This document shows, piece after piece, positions 1 through 6,859 of a stretch of 7,223 bases of DNA. The position numbers and the translations under genes are program-made. The notes beneath the pieces are model-generated. The model had not been told where the DNA came from, ran no database searches, and saw only the letters and a program-made list of their open reading frames with translations. Source of the DNA: Actinomycetota bacterium (GTDB lineage Bacteria; Actinomycetota; Humimicrobiia; Hakubellales; JAMDDV01); NCBI GenBank assembly GCA_023488455.1, contig JAMDDV010000036.1:1-7223 (forward strand), read 5' to 3'. The first letter of the stretch is position 1. Each line of letters opens with the position of its first letter.

Positions 1-358
1 TTATGCTAAATGATGAAAGAGAAGCAATAATAATTGCAATTACTACTGAAGAAAATGAACAAATTATGCTGTTTCTATACATTTCAGGGATCGTAAGACC
101 TAAACGGAGGTCTGCACTTTTTATTGCTTCCATATAGCTATCAATTGATATAGCTTTTGGAATAAGGAATAGTATATCTTGATATATTGTTGTTTTAGTT
201 CGAATCGAGAGTGAAAAAATATATATTATGGGCACTATAATAACTATTAGTATTATTGTAATTACAACACGGGATATAATGTAAAGCCCTAAGTCTCTTT
301 TAGCTTTTATACCATAATTATCATATTGAAATGACAGTCTCTTTGTCCTTGTAGGCAT
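1..358 (-). CDS. Carbohydrate ABC transporter permease, MalG type (partial, C-terminus beyond window)
   Basis: Inner-membrane permease subunit that would pair with the MalF-type protein upstream to form the channel of a sugar importer. I translated the minus strand from the ATG at 358 and get 119 uninterrupted residues to the window edge. A charged N-terminus (MPTRTKRLSF) is followed by a hydrophobic segment at about residues 24-50 (LYIISRVVITIILIVIIVPI). Next comes an extracytoplasmic stretch with the family pattern S-x-R-T-K, LIPK (65-68) and S-I-D-S-Y, and then N-S at 96-97 entering a second membrane segment. The EAA loop that contacts the ATPase lies outside the window. The start is 25 bp after the stop of the previous gene and has no clear ribosome site, so translational coupling is likely. 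An in-frame stop (TGA) lies 10 codons upstream. The class is secure; the substrate is unknown. Confidence 0.88.
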   Translation of the reverse strand, partial: MPTRTKRLSFQYDNYGIKAKRDLGLYIISRVVITIILIVIIVPIIYIFSLSIRTKTTIYQDILFLIPKAISIDSYMEAIKSADLRLGLTIPEMYRNSIICSFSSVVIAIIIASLSSFSI

Positions 359-383
359 TTTATTTGATGCCAAGATAATTTTA

Positions 384-1262
384 TCAGTCATACATTCTCA
401 TCCTTGTTCTTCTTACTAAAATTATCCTTGTAATACCAAATATTAACATTATTAGAAACATTATTACTGCTACGGCAGAGCCTACCCCCATTTTATTTGG
501 TCCAGAAGTTGCAAAAGTGTAATAATACATAATCGTTGTAAGAACTTCAGATTGGTGAATTGGGCCTCCTCTTGTTAAGACGAAAACTATATCGAAGACC
601 CTGAAACCCCCAATTAAATTTAGTATAATATTAAGAATAATTGTAGGAACAATTGAAGGTATAACTATTCTTATAATCTTCGCCGTCCAACCTGCTCCAT
701 CTACATCTGCTGCTTCAAGTAATTCTCTATTTACAGATTGTAGACCAGCATAAAAAATTACCAGGTTGTACCCTACCCATTGCCATATACTTACAAATAT
801 CACACACCATATCGCAAATTGAACATTCGAAAGCCAAGAGAAGTTTATCCGAAATACTGAGTTAATTAATCCATCCTGCTCTAGCATTCTTCTCCAGACA
901 AGACCTATTGATACTGGAGCTAAAACTGCTGGTAAGAATATAATGGTTCTTATTAGGGTGCTATATCTAAAGTTTCCAAAAAATATCAATATTGCCAGAA
1001 ATAGAGCTATTCCTACCTGAATCGAGATACTTGCGCCTACAAAATAGAAAGTGTTTCTAAGTGATATCCAAAAATACCTGTCTTTAAAAAGGATATCAAA
1101 ATTCTTAAGCCCAACAAACTCTTTGAAAATATTAGAATCAAACCCACTAAACCCATAAAGACTTAACACTAAAGAAACAATTGCTGGTGATAAAATAAAG
1201 AGCGTAAAAAAAAATAGGCTTGGTGATAGATAAATATAAGGTTTGATTGCATATCTTTTCAC
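384..1262 (-). CDS. Carbohydrate ABC transporter permease, MalF/UgpA type
   Basis: Inner-membrane permease of a sugar-type ABC importer, 292 residues, the usual length for the short MalF/UgpA class. Six hydrophobic segments are visible at about residues 12-35, 71-95, 103-124, 147-173, 199-220 and 259-283. The cytoplasmic EAA loop that docks on the ATPase is at 183-202 (EAADVDGAG, then IP). RGGP at 231-234 is a second typical family motif. The start is a GTG; AGGAAGG lies 9 bases upstream (1272-1278), which supports it. The gene follows the binding-protein gene in the same direction, with a 128-bp gap that contains a strong hairpin, and precedes the MalG-type gene. It is probably expressed from the operator-controlled promoter ahead of the binding protein. 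Substrate cannot be read from the permease. Confidence 0.93.
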   Translation of the reverse strand: MKRYAIKPYIYLSPSLFFFTLFILSPAIVSLVLSLYGFSGFDSNIFKEFVGLKNFDILFKDRYFWISLRNTFYFVGASISIQVGIALFLAILIFFGNFRYSTLIRTIIFLPAVLAPVSIGLVWRRMLEQDGLINSVFRINFSWLSNVQFAIWCVIFVSIWQWVGYNLVIFYAGLQSVNRELLEAADVDGAGWTAKIIRIVIPSIVPTIILNIILNLIGGFRVFDIVFVLTRGGPIHQSEVLTTIMYYYTFATSGPNKMGVGSAVAVIMFLIMLIFGITRIILVRRTRMRMYD

Positions 1263-1271
1263 TACAATTGA

Positions 1272-1278
1272 CCTTCCT
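1272..1278 (-). promoter_or_regulatory. Ribosome binding site of the MalF-type permease (GTG start)
   Basis: On the minus strand AGGAAGG precedes the GTG at 1262 by nine bases. It supports the non-ATG start and lies just 3' of the intercistronic hairpin, so hairpin folding should not hide it. Confidence 0.6.
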
Positions 1279-1290
1279 ATTTAACTATCA

Positions 1291-1328
1291 TGAACAGTGG
1301 GGAGCCATGAAAGTTTCCCCACTATTCA
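1291..1328 (-). promoter_or_regulatory. Intercistronic hairpin between binding protein and permease
   Basis: On the minus-strand transcript TGAATAGTGGGGA (1328-1316) pairs with TCCCCACTGTTCA (1303-1291). The stem is 13 bp, all Watson-Crick except one G-U, around a 12-nt loop. No T-run follows it, so a simple intrinsic terminator is unlikely. Stable hairpins in this position, after a solute-binding protein gene and before its permeases, are known in other ABC operons. They protect the 3' end of the binding-protein mRNA and keep permease levels low. That role is inferred here. Confidence 0.7.
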
Positions 1329-1390
1329 AAATAGTCAATAGACAAATTAAAAAACAAAACTCTCGTTCTGTAGCAAAAACACAAAAAGTA

Positions 1391-2743
1391 TTACTCCCTA
1401 TAACCGCAGATGCCATCAAGTTGCTTGAGAACCTCATCAATAGTTTGGGTTTTCAAAACCACATTGGCTATCCCATCACCAAGTGCCTTAACAGCTTCAG
1501 GATTATTATAATAGACTTCGCTTATCTCACCTGGAGAGGTGTAAAGTTTGATGCATTCATCGAAAATTGGGTTTCCAGTTTCCGGAATATCTCCTTTTAA
1601 ACCAGCGATAGCTGCTGGGTTAGAACCATTCATAATCTGGAGCCTCACAAAATCTGGCGTATTCAACATTCGTAAAAATTCCAAGGATAGTTCTTGATTT
1701 TTTCCTTTTGAATAAACTCCCATACCAATTCCGAAGTTTTTGTTAAAGACGACATGTGAATCATCATTAACACGCGGGTACTGAATGATCCCAATATTCG
1801 GATTTTCTGGATTATTTTCCTCAGGCTTCATTGCACTGGCAAACCAGTCACCTTGGGCCCATATAAATATAGATTCCCTTTCCAGCCATTTCCCAAATTC
1901 TTGAACCTGGGTATCAAAGCCCCAGACATCCTTTCTCCAAACTTCTGCATCGTTCAACTTCACAAATACATCAATGGCGTTCCTAAAGATGTCTTGCTGC
2001 CACGAAACTTCTCCATTCATTGCCTGTAAAACCATATCTGGCTCAGGAGATTTCTGCTGTTGGTGAACAAAATTAAAAAATGCATCAATTAGAGACCAGG
2101 CTTCAGCAAAGCCAGCAATAATAACATCGTAGCCCTTTTTCTTTGCTGGATCTACCATCTTAATATAATCTTCAACACTAAACTGGTCTGTTGATTTTGG
2201 TGGCTCATACCCTATCTCTTTGAGCATATCCTTATGATACCAAAGAGCCTCGGTCCAAACATCTACAGGTATAAGATATAGACCTTCATCCACCCAAGCT
2301 CCTTGAAAATCATAGGCTGAACCAAGCCAACTCTTCCACTCTTCATCAACTTTATCCTTCAAATCAATCAGAGCACCAGCCTTGACTACTTCCACTAGAT
2401 CTGGCCCTTGGTAAACTTCAAAAATATCTGGAGCTGTTCCACCAGCTATTGCAGGCTTGAGCATTTGGTTATAAGTTGGGAAAGCAAATTGTTCATAATT
2501 AATTTTTACTCCCGAGTGCTCTTGCTCAAACTTTTTTATTATTACATTGTAAGATTTTAAAATTCCCTCATTTCCACTCTGCCAGTCTGCAACTCTCAAT
2601 GTAACCTCAGTTGTTTCTGTTGCTGCTGTGGTTTCTTCTACAGCTGGAGTAGTTTCTTCTGTGACTGGTACTGCTGGTTTACAGCTTACTATTAGCCACG
2701 ATACAAGCACAACAGCTAATAAAATAACTATTGTTTTTTTCAC
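1391..2743 (-). CDS. Extracellular solute-binding lipoprotein of a sugar ABC transporter (family 1)
   Basis: Substrate-capturing lipoprotein of the importer, 450 residues from the GTG at 2743. I chose this start because AGGAGG lies 7 bases upstream and a lipoprotein signal follows at once: KK at residues 2-3, a hydrophobic core at 5-19, and lipobox IVSC with the lipidated Cys at 21. An in-frame extension upstream to 2812 (TTG) is open but would put charged residues before the signal. After Cys21 comes a Thr/Glu/Pro/Ala-rich linker (about 22-45). The mature domain starts near residue 46 with VTLRVADWQSG. It contains TAPDIFEVYQGPDL and later YPRVNDDS and NKNFGIGMGV, which fit the SBP_bac_1 family of sugar-binding proteins. 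It heads the operon with the two permeases. The ligand is unknown. The signal and linker are identical at DNA level to the gene at 7067. Confidence 0.92.
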   Translation of the reverse strand: MKKTIVILLAVVLVSWLIVSCKPAVPVTEETTPAVEETTAATETTEVTLRVADWQSGNEGILKSYNVIIKKFEQEHSGVKINYEQFAFPTYNQMLKPAIAGGTAPDIFEVYQGPDLVEVVKAGALIDLKDKVDEEWKSWLGSAYDFQGAWVDEGLYLIPVDVWTEALWYHKDMLKEIGYEPPKSTDQFSVEDYIKMVDPAKKKGYDVIIAGFAEAWSLIDAFFNFVHQQQKSPEPDMVLQAMNGEVSWQQDIFRNAIDVFVKLNDAEVWRKDVWGFDTQVQEFGKWLERESIFIWAQGDWFASAMKPEENNPENPNIGIIQYPRVNDDSHVVFNKNFGIGMGVYSKGKNQELSLEFLRMLNTPDFVRLQIMNGSNPAAIAGLKGDIPETGNPIFDECIKLYTSPGEISEVYYNNPEAVKALGDGIANVVLKTQTIDEVLKQLDGICGYRE

Positions 2744-2750
2744 AATAAAA

Positions 2751-2804
2751 CCTCCTTTTCTCGCATTTTTTAGAACCAAAAGAATTTTTTTTATCACCTC
2801 CTTT
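2751..2804 (-). promoter_or_regulatory. Two strong ribosome sites before the binding-protein gene
   Basis: On the minus strand a near-complete anti-Shine-Dalgarno match, AAAGGAGGTGAT, lies at 2804-2793. A second AGGAGG lies at 2756-2751, seven bases before the GTG start. The second decides the start. The first has no well-spaced start codon after it: an in-frame TTG at 2779 is 17 nt away. The region between the two is open in the frame of the gene. The same pair of sites recurs before the gene at 7067. Confidence 0.6.
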
Positions 2805-2823
2805 GTAATCAACCCAGTTATAC

Positions 2824-2872
2824 CGGGAATTATTTCTACTCAATCTTTTTATCTTTAGAACTTTAATTCCCG
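2824..2872 (-). promoter_or_regulatory. Leader stem of binding-protein mRNA A
   Basis: In the untranslated leader (about 155 nt from the predicted start of transcription to the GTG), CGGGAATTA (2872-2864) is the perfect 9-base complement of TAATTCCCG (2832-2824), around a 31-nt loop. The equivalent stem in the leader at 6860-6991 has an A-T pair where this one has G-C, so both strands of the pair changed together. AACTGGG and the first ribosome site follow a few bases later in both copies. No known riboswitch class is recognised. Confidence 0.5.
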
Positions 2873-2882
2873 TGAGGTCTAT

Positions 2883-2900
2883 AAGGCATACGTTTGCCTT
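2883..2900 (-). promoter_or_regulatory. LacI-family operator, copy A
   Basis: AAGGCAAACGTATGCCTT on the minus strand is symmetric in 16 of 18 positions, with a central ACGT. This is the usual form of LacI/GalR-family operators (compare the PurR consensus, which is centred on AAACGTTT). It begins 6 bases after the -10 box, so a bound repressor would cover the start of transcription. The same 18 bp stands at the same place before the gene at 7067. The likely ligand protein is the LacI-family regulator at 5544-6575. Confidence 0.75.
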
Positions 2901-2906
2901 TTATAG

Positions 2907-2934
2907 ATTTTATAATAAAAAAGAAATAAGTCAA
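2907..2934 (-). promoter_or_regulatory. Promoter of the binding-protein/permease operon (sigma-70 type)
   Basis: The minus strand shows -35 TTGACT (2934-2929), a 16-bp T-rich spacer and -10 TAAAAT (2912-2907). The operator follows directly. The sequence from AACAGGC upstream of the -35 through the -10 is identical to the promoter at 6800-6827, which supports function. Confidence 0.72.
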
Positions 2935-3019
2935 GTGCCTGTTAGGTCGCATATATTTTGGTGTAAACCCCTAATTTGTATAGCAATTTTTGATTTTCTA
3001 TAAAAGCAGATTCTCTAAC

Positions 3020-3072
3020 TGATTGGCGTCAATTATTTTTCCTGTCCAACGGCAATTATTTTTCCCGTTTTT
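3020..3072 (+). repeat. Left terminal inverted repeat of the IS21 element
   Basis: This end reads TGATTGGCG and then two direct repeats, CAATTATTTTTCCTGT (from 3030) and CAATTATTTTTCCCGT (from 3053), spaced 23 bp apart. It aligns with the reverse complement of 5384-5436, which also has two CAATTA repeats followed by CCTGT and CCCGTTTT at the same positions. Confidence 0.75.
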
Positions 3073-3132
3073 AATTTCAATTAATTCATTACCTCCTTTG
3101 TCTGATTTTGATGTTTTTGTGCCTGCTCAATC

Positions 3133-3861
3133 CTATAGCTTGAAATATTTAGCCTCTAAGATAACGCAATGATGAATGAGCCTATCTATTGCTGCTGCTG
3201 TAGTCATCGGATCCTTAAATATCTGCTCCCACTTTGAAAATGGGAGGTTACTTGTCAGCATGACGCTTCCACGCTCATATCTCTCCGCTAAGAAGGTAAA
3301 CAACACCTCCATCTCCTCTTTGCTCTGCTCTACATATCCGATGTCATCAATAAGAACTGCATCATACTTTGCAAGCCTCTTTAGTATTTTTGCAAGTTTT
3401 AGCTCCTTCTTTCCTGAAAGCAGCTCCTGAACTAGCAGGCTTGAGACGGTGAAATAGATTCTCCTACCCCTATGACATAGTTCCTGAGCTATAGCACAGA
3501 GCAGATGACTCTTTCCACTGCCGGGATTTCCAAACGCCAAGACGTTTTCATTTCTATCTAAAAAAGTGCCATCAAGCAGGCTTTTTACCTTTAGATGGAC
3601 CTTGGGTGGCATTCTTTTCATGTCAAAGGACTCAAGGTTTTTGGACAGTGGTAACCGTGACTCGCGCAGAATGCGCTCAACCCTTCTCTGCCTTCTATCA
3701 TCACACTCCCGCTCTAAAAGTGAGAGCAGGTATTGTTCGTAGGTTAGCGACTGATGCTCAGCTTCTAATGCCAGCTCCTGATATGACCGCCTAATCGTTG
3801 GAAGCCGAAGTGTTTTAAGCATTTCGCTTAGCCCTTGCCTATCAATGTTCACCTCAGTCAT
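3133..3861 (-). CDS. istB: IS21-family transposition helper ATPase IstB, intact
   Basis: ATP-dependent partner of the IS21 transposase; family members are AAA+ proteins related to DnaC that help choose and prepare the target. The protein has 242 residues, close to the normal 240-260. After an N-terminal domain with typical LRLPTIRRSY (18-27), the Walker A is GNPGSGKS at 111-118. Walker B is AVLIDD at 168-173. TSN at 203-205 is the sensor, and MTTAAAIDRLIHH lies near 219-231. All key residues are present. The ATG overlaps the istA stop as ATGA (3861-3858), so its translation was coupled to istA. The premature stops in istA may therefore reduce its expression even though the gene itself is undamaged. 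Confidence 0.95.
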   Translation of the reverse strand: MTEVNIDRQGLSEMLKTLRLPTIRRSYQELALEAEHQSLTYEQYLLSLLERECDDRRQRRVERILRESRLPLSKNLESFDMKRMPPKVHLKVKSLLDGTFLDRNENVLAFGNPGSGKSHLLCAIAQELCHRGRRIYFTVSSLLVQELLSGKKELKLAKILKRLAKYDAVLIDDIGYVEQSKEEMEVLFTFLAERYERGSVMLTSNLPFSKWEQIFKDPMTTAAAIDRLIHHCVILEAKYFKL

Positions 3862-5335
3862 ATCCGCACCTTCTGTAAGCTTAGGAAGTCATCATAGGCA
3901 GATAGATCTATGTCGTCTATCTGCACATCATCTAATTTTGTTGGTGTCATTCTGGCTTCAAGAATCGCTTTTATTGCATCTATACTGATCGGATTACTGC
4001 TATCCAGGAGATTACTAAGTGCATCCTCAACGCCTGCCTCAGACTGCTTAGCCGATAGACTCAGTATCTCTAAGTATTTTTTGTTGGCGGTATTTGGATT
4101 ATGGCAAACCAACAGGTCGTATGCCATGCGAAATATGCTCGATGGAAACATGTCATCTCTGAATCTATACTGCTCAAATGCACCAGGCTTTCTGGGTAGC
4201 CATTCGATGACGTGGCGATAGTTGATTAAATGCTTACCCTCACCTCGCATCCTTGGGATACTGTCTATGTGTTTCTGACCATAATATATTTCCAGGTGAT
4301 CTTCCTAGGTTTTCACTTGCACATATTCACCGATAAGCCTGCTATTTACAGAATAGGTGTTATGCAGTACATGGATGGTGCTCCCCTTGCTAACTTTTAC
4401 AGTGATCTTCTTAGAGTCATCAAGTCTTCTAGCTGGCAGAGGTTTCAGGAAGGAGAGCTCCTCTTTTAGTTTTTCCCGCCTTCCCGCATTTAGCTGAGAA
4501 AGTAGCCCGTCAACAAAGAGCTTGTAATCCTCTCTATCCTCAAAATCACGGCTGCCGCGAAGCATAAGCGACTGATCCAGAGCCCTCTTGAACCTGTAGT
4601 GTCGCTGTTCAACATCACCGATCTCATTGGCCCTACCTGCAGATGTTTTTGCTCCGGTCATAGAATAGTGATCAAGCAGCTCCAGATAGCGCCTGGTGAA
4701 CTCATCTTTGTTACAATCCTTGTTCACCGCTGCCGACATACAATCTGTGCGATGTGTTTCGGGAACACCACCTAACTTCCATAGTGCATTCTGAAGTCCT
4801 CCTGATAAGCTCTCATAGCTCAAAACAGATGGCGGCATCTTCATAGTTAGAGTATGTCAGCACAAAAGTGATAGATAAGATGAGGAAACGGCAGGCCTGC
4901 TATTGTTATTCCTAGATCTGACATATGGGTGAAGTCAGATTGACATAATTTTCCTGGATGATGCTCTTGCGCAAAGAACACCTCCTTCGATGGACCCTTA
5001 ATAGCTCTCCATGCCTTCACCTTGCGCTGAAATGTCCTGATCTGGCCATCAGAGTATCGCCCTGGGTTATTCTTCTGGATGAACTCAAAGAGAGCCCTTG
5101 CCTCAAGATGAGGGTTTACCTCTAAGTATTTGGCTGCCTCATCCCATATATCTACAAATGGGTCAGGGCGCGTCCTCCAGCTGTGCTCTTTTGCGATCTG
5201 GCTTGGCAGTCTACCCGATCTGATGTACTTGCGTGCTGTCTTCTCATCCATTCCTGCCTTTGATGCCGCAATCTTAACACTTTTGTCTTTCTTGATTAGC
5301 TTCATTAGTCTCCTTACCTGTTGATCTGTTACCAT
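3858..5335 (-). pseudogene. istA: IS21-family transposase IstA, broken by two frameshifts and an amber stop
   Basis: DDE transposase, about 490 codons if repaired, the usual IstA size. The first piece (5335-4847) has a helix-turn-helix near residues 20-38 and the start of the catalytic core, with the first catalytic Asp in CQSDF (D134). At 4864-4867 a run of four A/T bases appears to have one too many. Dropping one base restores the expected HFVLTYSN. A second indel near 4815-4821, apparently a loss of about 5 bases, moves into the frame SYESLSGGLQNALW. The middle piece carries the second Asp (RTDCMSAA, near 4744) and the catalytic Glu (GDVEQRHYRFKRALDQ). A TAG at 4305-4307 interrupts VQVKT-EDHLEIYYGQ without changing frame, and the C-terminal part then runs to 3858. 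Order and motifs show one ancestral gene. Nonsense plus indels argue for decay, though homopolymer sequencing error could explain the first indel. Confidence 0.9.
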
Positions 5336-5383
5336 CCAAGAGTCCTTTCTTTTCTAGAATCCTGGATAGTTTACCCTGTTTAT

Positions 5384-5436
5384 GAAAACGGGAATTCTAA
5401 TTGTCGTCAGACAGGAGATTTAATTGTCGCTGATCA
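5384..5436 (-). repeat. Right terminal inverted repeat of the IS21 element
   Basis: Reverse complement of the left end. On the minus strand it reads TGATCAGCGACAATTA, with a second CAATTA 23 bp further in (5426 and 5403), then CCCGTTTT. The conserved blocks are CAATTA, CCTGT and CCCGTTTT in both ends. It lies just upstream of the istA start, so the istA promoter must overlap or adjoin it. Confidence 0.72.
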
Positions 5437-5543
5437 ATAAACACTTAATATAGATAGCTCAAATGGTAAATTACTTAAAAGTTTTGGTTAGATTATGGAT
5501 GATACAAAATGGGCATCATGGTTTCTTATAAAAGCACAAACAT
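5437..5543. other. Short intergenic gap between IS element and regulator stop
   Basis: No gene is seen, and no hairpin followed by a T-run on either strand that would end regulator transcription. Without the IS, the regulator stop would lie roughly 180 bp from the -35 of the transport operon. Confidence 0.5.
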
Positions 5544-6575
5544 CTAATATGAGAGCCCGTGCCTTATAGTTGTTCCACGGATGGAAAGGTGCATCTCTGG
5601 ACTTAAATCAGCGCTTTCCATGTGCTTATCTTCAATTAAGCCTACTAATAACTCTACTGCTTTTGCTCCCATTGAAAATTTTGGTAAATAAACAGTTGAG
5701 AGAGGCGGATCTGAATATTCAGCCATCCTGATATCATCAAATCCCATTATACCAATATCATCTGGTATCTTATAACCAAACTTCTTTATTGCTTTTAATG
5801 CTGCAACAGCTATAACATCTGAGTTTATGAAAAATGCATCTATATTATTCTTTTGCGAAAGAATTTTTTCTATAAGTTCATAACCAGGTTTAATTTCCCA
5901 TTTAATTAGTGAATCATCAAAGTAAACCAAAGAATCATTATAGTTAATGCCATTTTCGGACAAACAATCTTTGTAGGCTTTGAATCTTTCAATAACCGCC
6001 GCCATATCTGGAGGTGCTGATACAAATACAATACTTCTATATCCATTGTCAATTAAATGCTGAACAGCCATTTTTGCATACTTATAAATGTCCAGTACTA
6101 CAGTTGGAATATTAGGATAATCTAGAAACTTCTCCAATAGTACTATGGGTATGCCTTCTTCTATAAATTTATCAATATTACTAAGGTTTAATAGTCCAGT
6201 TGTAATAATAGCTCCATCTATCCTTCTCTCCAAAAGCACGTTGATATTAATGTTCTCAAGTTTATAGTTGTAATTAGAGTTACTCAATATCACCGCATAC
6301 CCATTCATTATTGCAGCCGATTGTAAACCAAGAAATATTTCTGAATAATTTGCAGCCATTTCAGGAACTACAAATCCTATAGTATAGGTCCTTTTATTTT
6401 TCAGACCCCTGGCAAACATATTGGGTCGATATCCCATCATTTCAACAGTTTTAAGGACCTTTCTTTCTGTTTCATTGGAATAACGACCTTTAACTTTGTT
6501 TATCACTCTTGAAACAGTTGATACTGAAATCTCGAGTTCTTTTGCAATTTCTCTTATAGTTACTTTTCTATTCAC
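5544..6575 (-). CDS. LacI/GalR-family transcriptional regulator
   Basis: Sugar-responsive DNA-binding repressor, 343 residues, the normal family length. The N-terminal helix-turn-helix is at residues 5-24 (VTIREIAKELEISVSTVSRV). The hinge helix PNMFARGLKNKRT follows at 51-63, with Leu58 at the position that inserts into the minor groove at the central CG of family operators. A periplasmic-binding-protein-like effector domain fills the rest. It has VIERF (194-198), NSD (251-253) and MGFDD (277-281), positions that contact the sugar in relatives, and RGTT at 333-336. The start is a GTG with a stop immediately upstream in frame and only a weak ribosome site, suggesting low expression. Two copies of a fitting operator flank it (2883-2900 and 6834-6851), each before a binding-protein gene, so it very probably controls both. 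The effector is unknown. Confidence 0.94.
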   Translation of the reverse strand: MNRKVTIREIAKELEISVSTVSRVINKVKGRYSNETERKVLKTVEMMGYRPNMFARGLKNKRTYTIGFVVPEMAANYSEIFLGLQSAAIMNGYAVILSNSNYNYKLENININVLLERRIDGAIITTGLLNLSNIDKFIEEGIPIVLLEKFLDYPNIPTVVLDIYKYAKMAVQHLIDNGYRSIVFVSAPPDMAAVIERFKAYKDCLSENGINYNDSLVYFDDSLIKWEIKPGYELIEKILSQKNNIDAFFINSDVIAVAALKAIKKFGYKIPDDIGIMGFDDIRMAEYSDPPLSTVYLPKFSMGAKAVELLVGLIEDKHMESADLSPEMHLSIRGTTIRHGLSY

Positions 6576-6617
6576 TTAAATCAACTATGCACATGTTCAT
6601 TACATTCTTATTGAAAA

Positions 6618-6646
6618 TCTCTAAATAATAATCATCATTTTGTCAA
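6618..6646 (-). promoter_or_regulatory. Possible promoter of the LacI-family regulator
   Basis: The minus strand has a perfect -35 TTGACA (6646-6641) and, 17 bp on, a poor -10 TAGAGA (6623-6618), 43 bp before the GTG start. No copy of the operator is seen here, so autoregulation through that site is not evident. The weak -10 makes this tentative. Confidence 0.32.
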
Positions 6647-6772
6647 AAATTTTACCAATTAACTATATTAGAGAAAAAGGTTCATATATTTCAATTTTAT
6701 ATTAACATCGTAAAATTCTAAATATATTGCCAAAGTATATCCAATATTTACCTTATGTAGCAATTGCAGTCT

Positions 6773-6798
6773 CTTTAAACAGGCACTTTAAACAGGCA
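6773..6798 (+). repeat. Tandem 13-bp repeat abutting promoter B
   Basis: CTTTAAACAGGCA occurs twice in direct succession (6773-6785 and 6786-6798) and ends directly before the -35 region. The equivalent promoter at 2907-2934 has only one AACAGGCA. It may be a small replication duplication or a tandem protein site; nothing else distinguishes the two. Confidence 0.7.
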
Positions 6799-6799
6799 C

Positions 6800-6827
6800 T
6801 TGACTTATTTCTTTTTTATTATAAAAT
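6800..6827 (+). promoter_or_regulatory. Promoter of the second binding-protein gene (sigma-70 type)
   Basis: -35 TTGACT (6800-6805), 16-bp spacer and -10 TAAAAT (6822-6827), identical to the promoter at 2907-2934 on the other strand. It fires away from the regulator gene, so the two are divergent. Confidence 0.72.
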
Positions 6828-6833
6828 TTATAT

Positions 6834-6851
6834 AAGGCAAACGTATGCCTT
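6834..6851 (+). promoter_or_regulatory. LacI-family operator, copy B
   Basis: AAGGCAAACGTATGCCTT begins 6 bases after the -10 box and covers the predicted start of transcription. It is identical over all 18 bp to the operator at 2883-2900, although bases on both sides differ between the copies. That local conservation supports a binding site. Confidence 0.76.
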
Positions 6852-6859
6852 TTACTCAT

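Larger units (their letters stand above)
3020..5436 (-). mobile_element. IS21-family insertion sequence, defective
   Basis: A 2417-bp element with the IS21 family layout: istA then istB on one strand, overlapping by ATGA, flanked by inverted ends with internal repeats. I place the ends at TGAT (3020) and ATCA (5436) from the alignment of the two termini. Each end carries two copies of a CAATTA-containing repeat spaced 23 bp apart (starting at 3030 and 3053, and at 5426 and 5403 on the other strand). These match the family's terminal transposase-binding repeats. The interior looks richer in GC than the flanks. I see no clear target duplication (left flank CTAAC, right flank ATAAA), so the exact ends are uncertain or have drifted. 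It sits between the regulator and the transport operon without breaking either gene. With istA broken it should not move by itself. Confidence 0.87.

Noticed and set aside
1247..1600. Plus-strand ORF of 117 codons
   Set aside because: Antisense to the 3' end of the binding-protein gene and the intercistronic hairpin, with no ribosome site or recognisable domain.
2628..2858. Plus-strand ORF of 76 codons opposite the binding-protein start
   Set aside because: Antisense to the signal peptide and linker; the Thr/Glu codons read as Ser/Val-rich on the other strand. No ribosome site or family resemblance.
2871..2879. ACCTC in leader A pairing with GAGGT of the ribosome site
   Set aside because: Only five pairs, blocked by mismatches on both sides, and the ACCTC is absent from leader B.
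3012..3019. Target site duplication next to the IS21 ends
   Set aside because: Flanks CTAAC and ATAAA do not match over 4-8 bp, so I do not claim one.
4305..4307. TAG read as a sense codon (recoded amber)
   Set aside because: istB and the LacI-family gene end with TAG at sensible positions, and istA also has frameshifts, so a plain nonsense mutation is simpler.
4847..4870. Programmed frameshift in istA
   Set aside because: IS21 family istA is normally one frame. The slippery run is short, a second indel lies 45 bp downstream and an amber follows, which together indicate decay.
5494..5516. Possible terminator hairpin after the regulator (ATGAT/ATCAT)
   Set aside because: Only five pairs, and no T-run follows on the minus strand.
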